A stretch of 5,807 nucleotides of DNA from Bacteroidota bacterium (GTDB taxonomy: Bacteria > Bacteroidota > Ignavibacteria > T3Sed10-11). Shown in pieces: positions 1 to 5,751 of this stretch. The notes under the pieces are model-generated. The model saw only the letters and a list, made by a program, of their open reading frames with translations. It did not search any database and had not been told where the DNA came from. Every line of letters starts with the position of its first letter. The stretch's first letter is position 1. The translations under genes were made by a program, and so were the position numbers. The DNA is taken from NCBI GenBank assembly GCA_007128495.1, contig SKXH01000122.1:1-5807 (forward strand), given 5' to 3'.

Positions 1-2
1 AA

Positions 3-815
3 GCCGATAACTTCCATGGTAATGTCATCCGTGATAACGACTGGGACTGGACCGGCTGTCAGGATTGTCACGGCCGGGCACCTCAGTTTGGAGGCGGAAT
101 ATCGAAGCTCAGTTGTGCAACAGCGGGATGTCATGTTGACTTTCAGGGTAATGCGAAAACTGTTGAAGATTGTAATACCTGTCACGGTGATTTCCGGGCA
201 TCGGCGGAAGACTTTGCATCATTTGCACCACCGCGCGACCTTGATAAGAATACCGATGAGAGTGCTGTCGGAGTAGGTGCGCATCAAATACACCTTCGTG
301 GAAACGATATATCCACTGGAATTCGATGTAATGAATGTCACGTTGTTCCTCAGGAAGTTTTTGTAGAAAACCATCTTGAGGAAACAGGCCCCGATAAAGT
401 CGTATTTGATGAAGGAGTTCTTGCATCCTTTGAAACTCGGTTAGCGGATATGACTGCCAATCCACCAACATACAATCCGGATGTCGCTGCGCCGACGTGT
501 GACAACACCTACTGTCACGGTAATTTCAGCGGTGGAAATAAAGATTTCTCTCCGATTTGGACAATAGTAGATGGCAGCCAGAGTGAATGCGGAACATGCC
601 ACGGTGATCCGGAAACGGGTAACCCCTTACCGACCACAACAGCCGAAGGCGGTCCGCATATTCCGGAAGTATTTAACTGTCAGGTATGTCACTGGCAGGA
701 ATCGGGTGAACCGATTGCACGACGTCTCGAAGACGGTTCGTATGTAATTGAACAAAAAGAACTTCATATTGACGGGGCAATATATATAACCGGAGAAAAA
801 AGAACCGATTGGTAA
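3..815 (+). CDS. Multihaem c-type cytochrome, CxxxxCH/CxxCH family (5'-truncated by the window edge)
   Basis: The reading frame is open from the window edge to the TAA at 813-815, giving the last 270 residues of a larger protein; the true start lies upstream. Seven covalent haem motifs are visible (numbering from the fragment start): CQDCH 19-23, CATAGCH 38-44, CNTCH 57-61, CNECH 109-113, CDNTYCH 166-172, CGTCH 196-200 and CQVCH 226-230. Two of them have the four-residue spacing CxxxxCH, and each is followed by a CxxCH site. This paired pattern, with linkers such as VGAHQIHL (91-98) and YCHGNF (170-175), is characteristic of the Geobacter-type CxxxxCH...CxxCH domain of periplasmic or surface multihaem cytochromes. 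Additional histidines (for example 94, 97, 124, 219, 255) could be distal haem ligands. The expected role is electron transfer in the periplasm or at the cell surface, for example to extracellular acceptors; the actual partner is unknown. The gene is the last of its transcription unit, ending just before a strong terminator. Family confidence is high; function is inferred. Confidence 0.93.
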   Translation, partial: ADNFHGNVIRDNDWDWTGCQDCHGRAPQFGGGISKLSCATAGCHVDFQGNAKTVEDCNTCHGDFRASAEDFASFAPPRDLDKNTDESAVGVGAHQIHLRGNDISTGIRCNECHVVPQEVFVENHLEETGPDKVVFDEGVLASFETRLADMTANPPTYNPDVAAPTCDNTYCHGNFSGGNKDFSPIWTIVDGSQSECGTCHGDPETGNPLPTTTAEGGPHIPEVFNCQVCHWQESGEPIARRLEDGSYVIEQKELHIDGAIYITGEKRTDW

Positions 816-850
816 GCGATTTGTAATAAGTGTGTGTGGAAAAATTCAAC

Positions 851-905
851 AAAACCCGGCCGGGATTCGAATGGTTCGCTCCCGGCCGGGTTTTGTCGTT
901 TTTGT
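851..905 (+). terminator. Rho-independent terminator after the multihaem cytochrome gene
   Basis: A perfect 14-bp inverted repeat has arms at 851-864 and 881-894 and a 16-nt loop. The loop can pair further (CGAA 868-871 with TTCG 875-878). The stem is a GC-rich 10-bp core flanked by A4/T4, followed by a T-rich stretch interrupted by GTCG (891-905). The A-run on the left arm means the structure could also terminate transcription from the opposite strand. It lies 36 nt after the cytochrome stop codon and separates that gene from the ferredoxin-nfn unit. Confidence 0.9.
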
Positions 906-1002
906 ACTTCTTAAAAATGAAAGTGAATTAGTAAATTAGTTCCAAAAAAGAGTAAAAAATTTATAAAACTTGGTTTTTATGCCCGATTTTTACTATGTCA
1001 GC

Positions 1003-1019
1003 TTGGCACAATAATTGTT
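1003..1019 (+). promoter_or_regulatory. Candidate sigma-54-like (-24/-12) promoter for the ferredoxin-nfnAB unit
   Basis: The sequence reads TTGGCAC, five bases, then TTGTT. This reproduces the -24 element (YTGGCAC) and the exact GG-N10-G(C) spacing of sigma-54 promoters. The mismatch is in the -12 element, where the conserved GC is GT (1017-1018), a significant deviation. If real, transcription would start near 1030, leaving a leader of about 54 nt. The same stretch could instead serve a housekeeping sigma factor, with TTG near 1003 and TAGTTATG at 1024-1031 resembling a Bacteroidota-type TAnnTTTG element with one mismatch. Position before the first gene of the unit and AT-richness support a promoter here; the sigma class is uncertain. 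Confidence 0.35.
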
Positions 1020-1073
1020 TCTATAGTTATGTGTAAATAAACTCAACAATATTTATGTTGTTGGATCTGATTA

Positions 1074-1080
1074 GGGAGGA
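1074..1080 (+). promoter_or_regulatory. Ribosome binding site of the ferredoxin gene
   Basis: GGGAGGA is a strong Shine-Dalgarno match, with about 4 nt between the GGAGG core and the ATG at 1084. It fixes the ferredoxin start and shows that this organism uses SD-led initiation, which argues against a typical Bacteroidota host. Confidence 0.8.
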
Positions 1081-1083
1081 TAT

Positions 1084-1350
1084 ATGAGATACCCAGTGAT
1101 TACCAAACTTGCAGAAAATTCACCCGGGAAATACTATGTAATCGATCAATGCAATGGATGCGGTATATGCCGGTCCATCGCAGGTGATTTTTTTGATTAT
1201 GTCGAGGGTGGAAAATACTACTATATCCGGCGGCAGCCGATGGATGCAAGAGAAGAAGACCTGATGCAGGAGGCTATAGAGCTTTGCACTATGGATGCTA
1301 TTGGTACCGACGGAGATCAAACGTTTTTCGATATTTGGAATTATAGTTAA
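1084..1350 (+). CDS. Single-cluster [4Fe-4S] ferredoxin encoded upstream of nfnAB
   Basis: An 88-residue, acidic, soluble protein with exactly four cysteines arranged as one cluster-binding set: C23-x2-C26-x2-C29 (CNGCGIC) and C68 near the C-terminus in ELCTMDAI. The C29 to C68 spacing and overall length match one-cluster bacterial ferredoxins, in which the second cluster site has been lost. The residue after the last cysteine is Thr, where Pro is usual. A tyrosine-rich strand (KYYYI, 44-48) lies mid-protein. The role is low-potential one-electron transfer in the cytoplasm. It is the first gene of the unit: its TAA overlaps the nfnA Shine-Dalgarno, and nfnA begins 15 nt later. It is therefore a natural candidate for the ferredoxin that NfnAB reduces or oxidises, and possibly the donor for the radical SAM protein downstream; both partnerships are inferred from context. 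The ATG is chosen because of the strong SD 4 nt upstream. Confidence 0.9.
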   Translation: MRYPVITKLAENSPGKYYVIDQCNGCGICRSIAGDFFDYVEGGKYYYIRRQPMDAREEDLMQEAIELCTMDAIGTDGDQTFFDIWNYS

Positions 1351-1355
1351 AGGAG
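1349..1355 (+). promoter_or_regulatory. Ribosome binding site of nfnA, overlapping the ferredoxin stop codon
   Basis: AAAGGAG overlaps the ferredoxin TAA (1348-1350) and lies 10 nt before a TTG at 1366. No ATG or GTG in the nfnA frame is better placed. The TTG start gives the N-terminus MFKIVDKEVLAP, which matches the usual beginning of NfnA proteins, so it is the likely start. The arrangement implies translational coupling of ferredoxin and nfnA. Confidence 0.75.
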
Positions 1356-1365
1356 ATATAATCCC

Positions 1366-2241
1366 TTGTTTAAGATTGTAGATAAAGAGGTTCTCGCACC
1401 GACGCTCAGTAAGCTAATCATTGAAGCGCCGTTTATTGCAAAGAAGCGTAAAGCCGGTAACTTCGTCATAGTTCGGGCAACCGAAACCGGCGAACGTATA
1501 CCGCTTACCATAGTCGATTCCGACGAAGAAAAAGGAACTATTACTCTGATTATTCAGGCAATCGGAAAGACGACAACCATTATGACACAGATGGAAAGAG
1601 GAGAATTTTTCCTCGATGTCGTCGGTCCACTCGGTCAACCGACACCGATTGATAATTTAGGAACGGTGGTGTGCATCGGTGGTGGGGTGGGTACTGCAGA
1701 AGTCTACCCGATTGCCGAAGCGTTGAAAGAAGCGGGTAATCGTGTCATCGGGATAGTCGGAGCGAGAAGCAAAGAACTTGTTATTCTCGAAGACGAAATG
1801 AATCAGGTTTGTGATGAGGTAATTGTCACAACGGACGATGGGTCGTACGGTATGAAAGGATTCGTAACCGATGCCCTGAAAAACGTAATGAACGATGAGC
1901 CGGATATTAAGGGTGTGTATGCTATAGGCCCGATGCCGATGATGCGTGCCGTCGCCGAAACAACCCGGCCCCAGGAAATTAAAACATACGTCAGCTTAAA
2001 CCCCATAATGATGGATGGAACGGGAATGTGTGGCGCCTGTCGTGTAACCGTTAATGGTGAATTGAAATTTGCGTGTGTTGACGGGCCGGAATTCGATGCA
2101 CATAAAGTGAACTTTGATGAGTTGATAGCAAGAAACAGAACGTATGAAGATCAGGAAAAAATGTCATTAGAAGCATTCCTTCAAGAACAAGAATGTAAGG
2201 TACATGATGCGCAAACAGAACAATACAAATACAAAGACTAA
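1366..2241 (+). CDS. nfnA: NADH-dependent ferredoxin:NADP+ oxidoreductase, small subunit NfnA (SudB)
   Basis: A 291-residue protein with the ferredoxin-NADP reductase fold plus a C-terminal [2Fe-2S] site. An FAD-binding barrel covers about 1-97 and includes RIPLT (44-48). A nucleotide-binding domain covers about 98-215, with GGGVG (105-109), GARSKEL (132-138), TDDGSYG (156-162) and GPMPMM (188-193). The cluster motif is D217-x4-C222-x2-C225-x11-C237, the Asp plus three Cys ligation known for the sulfide dehydrogenase/NfnA family. In the NfnAB complex this subunit carries one FAD and the [2Fe-2S] cluster and handles NAD(H). The complex couples exergonic and endergonic electron transfer: NADH and reduced ferredoxin together reduce two NADP+, reversibly. 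The start is a TTG with an SD 10 nt upstream. The 3' end overlaps nfnB by 38 nt. Length and motifs are normal for the family. PyrK-type reductases are the main look-alike, but the adjacent nfnB excludes that. Confidence 0.95.
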   Translation: MFKIVDKEVLAPTLSKLIIEAPFIAKKRKAGNFVIVRATETGERIPLTIVDSDEEKGTITLIIQAIGKTTTIMTQMERGEFFLDVVGPLGQPTPIDNLGTVVCIGGGVGTAEVYPIAEALKEAGNRVIGIVGARSKELVILEDEMNQVCDEVIVTTDDGSYGMKGFVTDALKNVMNDEPDIKGVYAIGPMPMMRAVAETTRPQEIKTYVSLNPIMMDGTGMCGACRVTVNGELKFACVDGPEFDAHKVNFDELIARNRTYEDQEKMSLEAFLQEQECKVHDAQTEQYKYKD

Positions 2242-3703
2242 CGGTAAAGTAAATCCATTAAAACCATCGGAACGCATGAAGATCCCGCGCCATTTGCCTA
2301 TCGAGCAGGGTGCGGAAATTCGTATTTCAAATTTTGAAGAAGTCTCACAGGGGTTTAATTTCGAGCTTGCACTCGAAGAAGCAAAGCGGTGCCTCGAATG
2401 CAAGAACCCCGTGTGTGTCGATGGATGTCCGGTTAACATAGATATTCCCGGATTTATTCAATTACTACTTGAAAAAGATTACCAGGCGGCGATTGAAAAA
2501 GTCCGCGAGTCAAACTATCTCCCCGCCATATGCGGGCGTGTTTGTCCGCAGGAAAACTTATGTGAAATCGTCTGCTTGCTCGGTAAAAAGCGTGAGCCGG
2601 TTGCCATCGGTAAACTTGAACGCTTTGTTGCCGATTACGAAATGGCGCATGGTAAATTTACTCCGCCTCAAAAAGCCGAACCGAAAAACCAGAAAGTCGC
2701 TGTTATCGGTTCCGGACCGGGTGGGTTGACGGTAGCGGCGGAATTGGCACAACGAGGATACGACGTCACGATATATGAAGCGTTACACGAACCGGGCGGA
2801 GTGCTTATTTTCGGTATACCGGAATTTCGCCTTCCGAAACATATTGTAAAAGAAGAAGTCGAACGTGTTAAGGCCCTCGGCGTTGAAATCAAAACAAATG
2901 TTATAGTCGGACGCACCATTACTATAGATGAACTTTTCGATGAGCTGGGATATGAATCGGTATATCTCGGCACCGGCGCCGGATCGCCGAACTTCCTCAA
3001 CATTCCCGGTGAGAACCTGAGCGGGGTTTATTCAGCCAGCGAATTGCTGACGCGGGTCAACCTGATGAAAGCGTATAAGTTCCCGGAATATGATACACCG
3101 TTGAAGATTGGCAAACGGGTAGCGGTAATCGGCGGCGGTGATGTCGCAATGGATGCCGTCCGTACATCGAAACGTATCGGTCCGGAACATACCATCTTGC
3201 TCTACCGCCGTTCACGCGAAGAAATGCCGGCACGTGTTGAAGAAGTACATCACGCAGAAGAAGAAGGTATCGAATTCCAAATGCTTACCAATCCTGTTGC
3301 CATTCATGGTGATGAAAACGGTTGGGTGAAATCAATTGAATGCCAAAAAATGAAACTCGGTGAGCCGGACGAAAAAGGGCGGCGCAGACCGATACCGATA
3401 GAGGGCTCGAACTTTACTATCGATGTCGATACGGTTGTTGTCGCGATAGGGCAATCTCCCAATCCGGTTATTCAGCAAACAACACCCGGACTTGAAACGA
3501 CCAAGTGGGGCACTATAATAGTTGATGAGAAAGGCGCTACCAGCCGCGAAGGTATATACGCAGGCGGTGATATTGCCCGCGGCGGTGCAACCGTAATTCA
3601 GGCAGTTGCCGACGGCAAACGTGCTGCTGTTTCGATCCATGAGTATTTGACGCAGGTCAGGGAAGAAAATAAGAAAAAAGCTGAACAGGTCGCGGAATCG
3701 TAA
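2204..3703 (+). CDS. nfnB: NADH-dependent ferredoxin:NADP+ oxidoreductase, large subunit NfnB (SudA)
   Basis: A 499-residue GltD-like flavoprotein (numbered from the ATG at 2204). The N-terminal part has eight cysteines for two [4Fe-4S] clusters: C63, C66, C71, C75 (CLECKNPVCVDGC) and C110, C114, C120, C124. The FAD-binding loop is GSGPGG at 169-174. The NADP(H) loop is GGGDVAMD at 310-317, followed by YRRSREEMPAR (334-344), whose arginines fit the 2'-phosphate of NADPH. A second FAD motif, GGDIARGGATV, is at 454-464. In the complex this subunit holds the bifurcating FAD, binds NADP(H), and passes electrons through its two clusters to ferredoxin. The start is in the 3' end of nfnA; ATG 2207 (one residue shorter) is equally possible and is 6 nt from AAGG at 2197-2200. 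ATG 2276 is less likely because the preceding KPSER stretch resembles family N-termini. A charged, lysine-rich tail ends the protein. Glutamate synthase small subunit is excluded by the NfnA neighbour. Confidence 0.95.
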   Translation: MMRKQNNTNTKTNGKVNPLKPSERMKIPRHLPIEQGAEIRISNFEEVSQGFNFELALEEAKRCLECKNPVCVDGCPVNIDIPGFIQLLLEKDYQAAIEKVRESNYLPAICGRVCPQENLCEIVCLLGKKREPVAIGKLERFVADYEMAHGKFTPPQKAEPKNQKVAVIGSGPGGLTVAAELAQRGYDVTIYEALHEPGGVLIFGIPEFRLPKHIVKEEVERVKALGVEIKTNVIVGRTITIDELFDELGYESVYLGTGAGSPNFLNIPGENLSGVYSASELLTRVNLMKAYKFPEYDTPLKIGKRVAVIGGGDVAMDAVRTSKRIGPEHTILLYRRSREEMPARVEEVHHAEEEGIEFQMLTNPVAIHGDENGWVKSIECQKMKLGEPDEKGRRRPIPIEGSNFTIDVDTVVVAIGQSPNPVIQQTTPGLETTKWGTIIVDEKGATSREGIYAGGDIARGGATVIQAVADGKRAAVSIHEYLTQVREENKKKAEQVAES

Positions 3704-3719
3704 CGATACAAATAATTAT

Positions 3720-3727
3720 GAAAGGTG
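3720..3727 (+). promoter_or_regulatory. Ribosome binding site deciding the radical SAM start
   Basis: GAAAGGTG is the only SD-like sequence near the gene and lies 9 nt before the ATG at 3737. A GTG at 3725 is in the same frame but sits inside this SD, so it cannot use it; the ATG is preferred. Confidence 0.55.
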
Positions 3728-3736
3728 CGGTGTGTA

Positions 3737-4447
3737 ATGGCAGATAAGCAGCCCGTTTTCTTGTTTGAAATCACACAACGATGCGATTATAAATGTTATC
3801 CGTGTTATGACAACATTCTTGTCGCAAACGATCAGGAAGAAATGCGATTGTGGGAATGGCTTATCATAATAGAGTCAATAGCCGAACAAGAAGGAAAATT
3901 GATTATAGCGGGAGGCGATCCATTCCTGCGCGAAGACCTGTACGATATACTTTCATACGCACGGGTGCTCGGCGTTGAAGTCGAGATCGCTACCTGCGGT
4001 CTCAACCTCACCGATGAAAGAATCGGTGAACTTAAGAAAAATGATGTGGAAAGCGTGATCATACGGTTGGACGGTATCACCCGCGAAGAAAATGATTCGG
4101 TACGCGGTGTGCGTTCGTATGACGAAGCGCTGAATGCATTAGAGCAGATTCGTAAACATTCATTAAAAGCATCGCTTGTTATCAACAGCGATGTCGATCA
4201 GGATAAACTTGACGATGCATATAACTTTAGTAAAAAGCATAATATACCTCTCTTTATAGCCGCGAAACCATGGCGCGGTGCACCATCATTAATTAGATCC
4301 CGGACCGTTGAAAAACTTGCTGATTCTACCGGTACAGATGTGCAGGGTTCTATTATTGATCCGCAAGGAAAAATTTTTAAACTTCAGGATACCGGAATTC
4401 AATTTTCCGGTGATATCCAGTCAAAACGTTATCGGTTGCCGGTATAA
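3737..4447 (+). CDS. Short radical SAM protein, function unknown, downstream of nfnAB
   Basis: A 236-residue protein (an alternative GTG start at 3725 would add four residues). The N-terminus carries the radical SAM cluster motif C16-x3-C20-x2-C23 within QRCDYKCYPCY. The SAM-binding glycine motif GGDP is at 59-62. RLDG (110-113) and RGVRSYDEAL (123-132) resemble strands and loops of SPASM/twitch-type radical SAM enzymes. The only other cysteine is C87. The C-terminal 30 residues (IDPQGKIFKLQDTG, then GDIQ) look like the start of a SPASM/twitch region, but no auxiliary-cluster cysteines are present there. The enzyme should use a [4Fe-4S] cluster and SAM to generate a radical in the cytoplasm; the substrate cannot be inferred. 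It begins 33 nt after nfnB with no terminator, so co-transcription is likely. Ferredoxin and NfnAB could supply its electron (inference). Superfamily confidence is high; specific function is unknown. Confidence 0.88.
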   Translation: MADKQPVFLFEITQRCDYKCYPCYDNILVANDQEEMRLWEWLIIIESIAEQEGKLIIAGGDPFLREDLYDILSYARVLGVEVEIATCGLNLTDERIGELKKNDVESVIIRLDGITREENDSVRGVRSYDEALNALEQIRKHSLKASLVINSDVDQDKLDDAYNFSKKHNIPLFIAAKPWRGAPSLIRSRTVEKLADSTGTDVQGSIIDPQGKIFKLQDTGIQFSGDIQSKRYRLPV

Positions 4448-4564
4448 AAATGGAACACTATATGATTAATTCGTAAGTTGTGGTATATTGCTTCGATAGA
4501 GTGTTTTAATAATATCCTTCATACAATAATACACTTCCCACTATTTATAACCATAGGAGCAGTT
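4448..4564. other. AT-rich gap between the radical SAM and porin genes
   Basis: This 117-bp gap has no hairpin followed by a T-run, so I see no terminator for the upstream unit. A weak promoter candidate is TTGCTT (4488-4493), 16 nt, then TAATAT (4510-4515), poorly matching the sigma-70 consensus. The porin may have its own promoter here or be read through from the nfn unit. Confidence 0.35.
4555..4559 (+). promoter_or_regulatory. Ribosome binding site deciding the porin start
   Basis: AGGAG lies 5 nt before ATG 4565. That start puts a basic n-region and a hydrophobic signal-peptide core at the N-terminus. The upstream in-frame TTG at 4478 would prepend 29 residues before the signal peptide and lacks an SD, so it is rejected. 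Confidence 0.75.
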
Positions 4565-5701
4565 ATGCCGAAGAAAACTATACATCCTCACCGGTGTATT
4601 ATTAGAACTGTAGCTATGCTTATTGTTCTTTTACTTTTTATGATACCCGTCAAGTCACAGGTGACGATCGAAAATAAAGAACACAATATCAGCACCACCA
4701 TGGCTGCGTGGATGCAGCCCCGGTATGATTTTTTTGAGCCCGACGGCGGTGAAGCAATCAGCAGGTTTTCTATCCGGAGGGTTCTGCTCGATATACGGGG
4801 TCACGCATTCAGCGAGAAATTTACCTATCGAATTACTCCCGAGTACAGCGATCTCGATCTGGCGCACGCGCGGAATGTGTACCCGATTCTTCTCCACATA
4901 AATTATGCGTTTTCACCCGAAGCACAAATTATGTTCGGACAAATTGCCGTGCCGTTTCACTGGCATTTTTTCGTTCCGCTTCCCGGATTATATTTCTATG
5001 AACGAAGTCTTGCATCTGCAGACTTCGGGACGTTCGGTGGCTGGGATAAGGGTGTTATGTTTCATGGTAATACTCAATTGGGAGATCAACCCTTCCGCTA
5101 TGCTCTTGCAATTATTGACGGAGAAGGATTCAACCGCAGAAAAAACCGGAATACCGGCCACACCTTCTCTGCGCAGGCCGTGTACGCACCGCTGGGAACG
5201 ATGCCTGCCGGTGAATCGGATTTCAGACGTTCCGAAGATCCTCAGTTAACGATCGGTCTCGGTCTTCAGTATGGTATGGACAGCGAAGCCCGTAACTGGA
5301 CCCTTGGCAGGTCACCAAATAACCGGGCGGATTTTCTTACCGGTACCGTATTCACAAGGTTTGCATATCTCGGATTTTCACTCATTGGCGAGGGATTTTA
5401 TAGAAATGTCATGCCCGAAGCAACCGCAGTCGATAATTTTAACGGCAATGCATATACAATAGCCGCCGGCTATATGATACTTCCAGACCGGGTTGAATTA
5501 ATTGCCCGTTACACCGGTTTAAATTACGATACCGATCTTACCAATGCGGATTCCTCGGAACTCGGCGTCGGGTTAAATTTTTTCTTCCGGGGTCATAATG
5601 CACAACTTCGTACACAATATCAAAAAATAGAACACGGAATAGCGGTACCCGGCAGTAGTTTTGACCAATTTGTCATTGAAGCGCAGGTACACTTTTTCTA
5701 A
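4565..5701 (+). CDS. Outer-membrane beta-barrel porin, phosphate-selective porin O/P-like (Porin_O_P)
   Basis: A 378-residue protein. Residues 1-32 form a signal peptide: a basic n-region, a hydrophobic core (about 16-28, AMLIVLLLFMIPV) and a probable cleavage site around VKSQ 29-32. No lipobox cysteine is seen. The mature part is rich in alternating polar and aromatic strands and ends in Phe (VHFF), the usual C-terminal signature for barrel insertion by the BAM machinery. The segment FGQIAVPF (124-131), followed by an aromatic loop with YERS (145-148) and GGWDKGVMFHG (158-168), matches the pattern of Porin_O_P family proteins, where a 'FGq.k.Pf...' strand precedes a '.rd.Gv...G' strand. Such porins let anions or small solutes through the outer membrane; phosphate specificity cannot be claimed from sequence. 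A short gap (50 nt) separates it from the next gene. The family call is by pattern recognition, not alignment. Confidence 0.8.
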   Translation: MPKKTIHPHRCIIRTVAMLIVLLLFMIPVKSQVTIENKEHNISTTMAAWMQPRYDFFEPDGGEAISRFSIRRVLLDIRGHAFSEKFTYRITPEYSDLDLAHARNVYPILLHINYAFSPEAQIMFGQIAVPFHWHFFVPLPGLYFYERSLASADFGTFGGWDKGVMFHGNTQLGDQPFRYALAIIDGEGFNRRKNRNTGHTFSAQAVYAPLGTMPAGESDFRRSEDPQLTIGLGLQYGMDSEARNWTLGRSPNNRADFLTGTVFTRFAYLGFSLIGEGFYRNVMPEATAVDNFNGNAYTIAAGYMILPDRVELIARYTGLNYDTDLTNADSSELGVGLNFFFRGHNAQLRTQYQKIEHGIAVPGSSFDQFVIEAQVHFF

Positions 5702-5738
5702 TTGCATTTTATTTAATTATTTCAACATTTACTACTTC

Positions 5739-5744
5739 GGGAGG
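5739..5744 (+). promoter_or_regulatory. Ribosome binding site of the last, partial gene
   Basis: GGGAGG lies 7 nt before ATG 5752, an ideal Shine-Dalgarno arrangement. It is the main evidence that a gene begins there even though only its first codons are inside the window. Confidence 0.7.
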
Positions 5745-5751
5745 TATTCCA

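Larger units (their letters stand above)
816..1083. other. Intergenic region between cytochrome and ferredoxin genes
   Basis: This 268-bp gap has no credible coding sequence on either strand. Its first part holds the intrinsic terminator (851-905). The rest, about 906-1070, is strongly AT-rich and is the probable promoter and leader region of the ferredoxin-nfnAB unit. It contains a short tandem AATTAGT repeat (around 924-938), a TGGCAC-centred promoter candidate (1003-1019), and a small inverted repeat CAACAA/TTGTTG (1044-1049 and 1058-1063). The inverted repeat falls between the predicted transcription start and the ribosome binding site and could be an operator or weak leader hairpin; that is inference. 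Confidence 0.7.

Noticed and set aside
16..276. An open frame overlapping the cytochrome on the + strand, and a - strand frame at 109-471
   Set aside because: Both overlap the frame carrying all the haem motifs, contain no recognisable domains, and are shadows of the cytochrome gene.
965..980. AAAAC-TTG-GTTTT inverted repeat in the leader region, a possible second terminator
   Set aside because: The stem is only five A/T-rich pairs with one G-C, too weak for a terminator; expected by chance in DNA this AT-rich.
2204..3703. NfnB read as glutamate synthase small subunit (GltD)
   Set aside because: The fold is shared, but the adjacent nfnA with its Asp/Cys3 [2Fe-2S] motif and the absence of any glutamate synthase large subunit support NfnB.
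4391..4411. Hairpin ACCGGAA/TTCCGGT near the 3' end of the radical SAM gene
   Set aside because: It lies inside the coding sequence, has only 7 bp, and no T-run follows, so it is not supported as a terminator.
4450..4476. Eight-codon ATG-to-TAA open frame after the radical SAM gene
   Set aside because: It is too short, has no Shine-Dalgarno sequence and no recognisable content; a chance occurrence in AT-rich DNA is more likely.
4478..4564. N-terminal extension of the porin from a TTG at 4478
   Set aside because: It would place 29 residues before an otherwise ideal signal peptide, and an SD sits exactly before ATG 4565.
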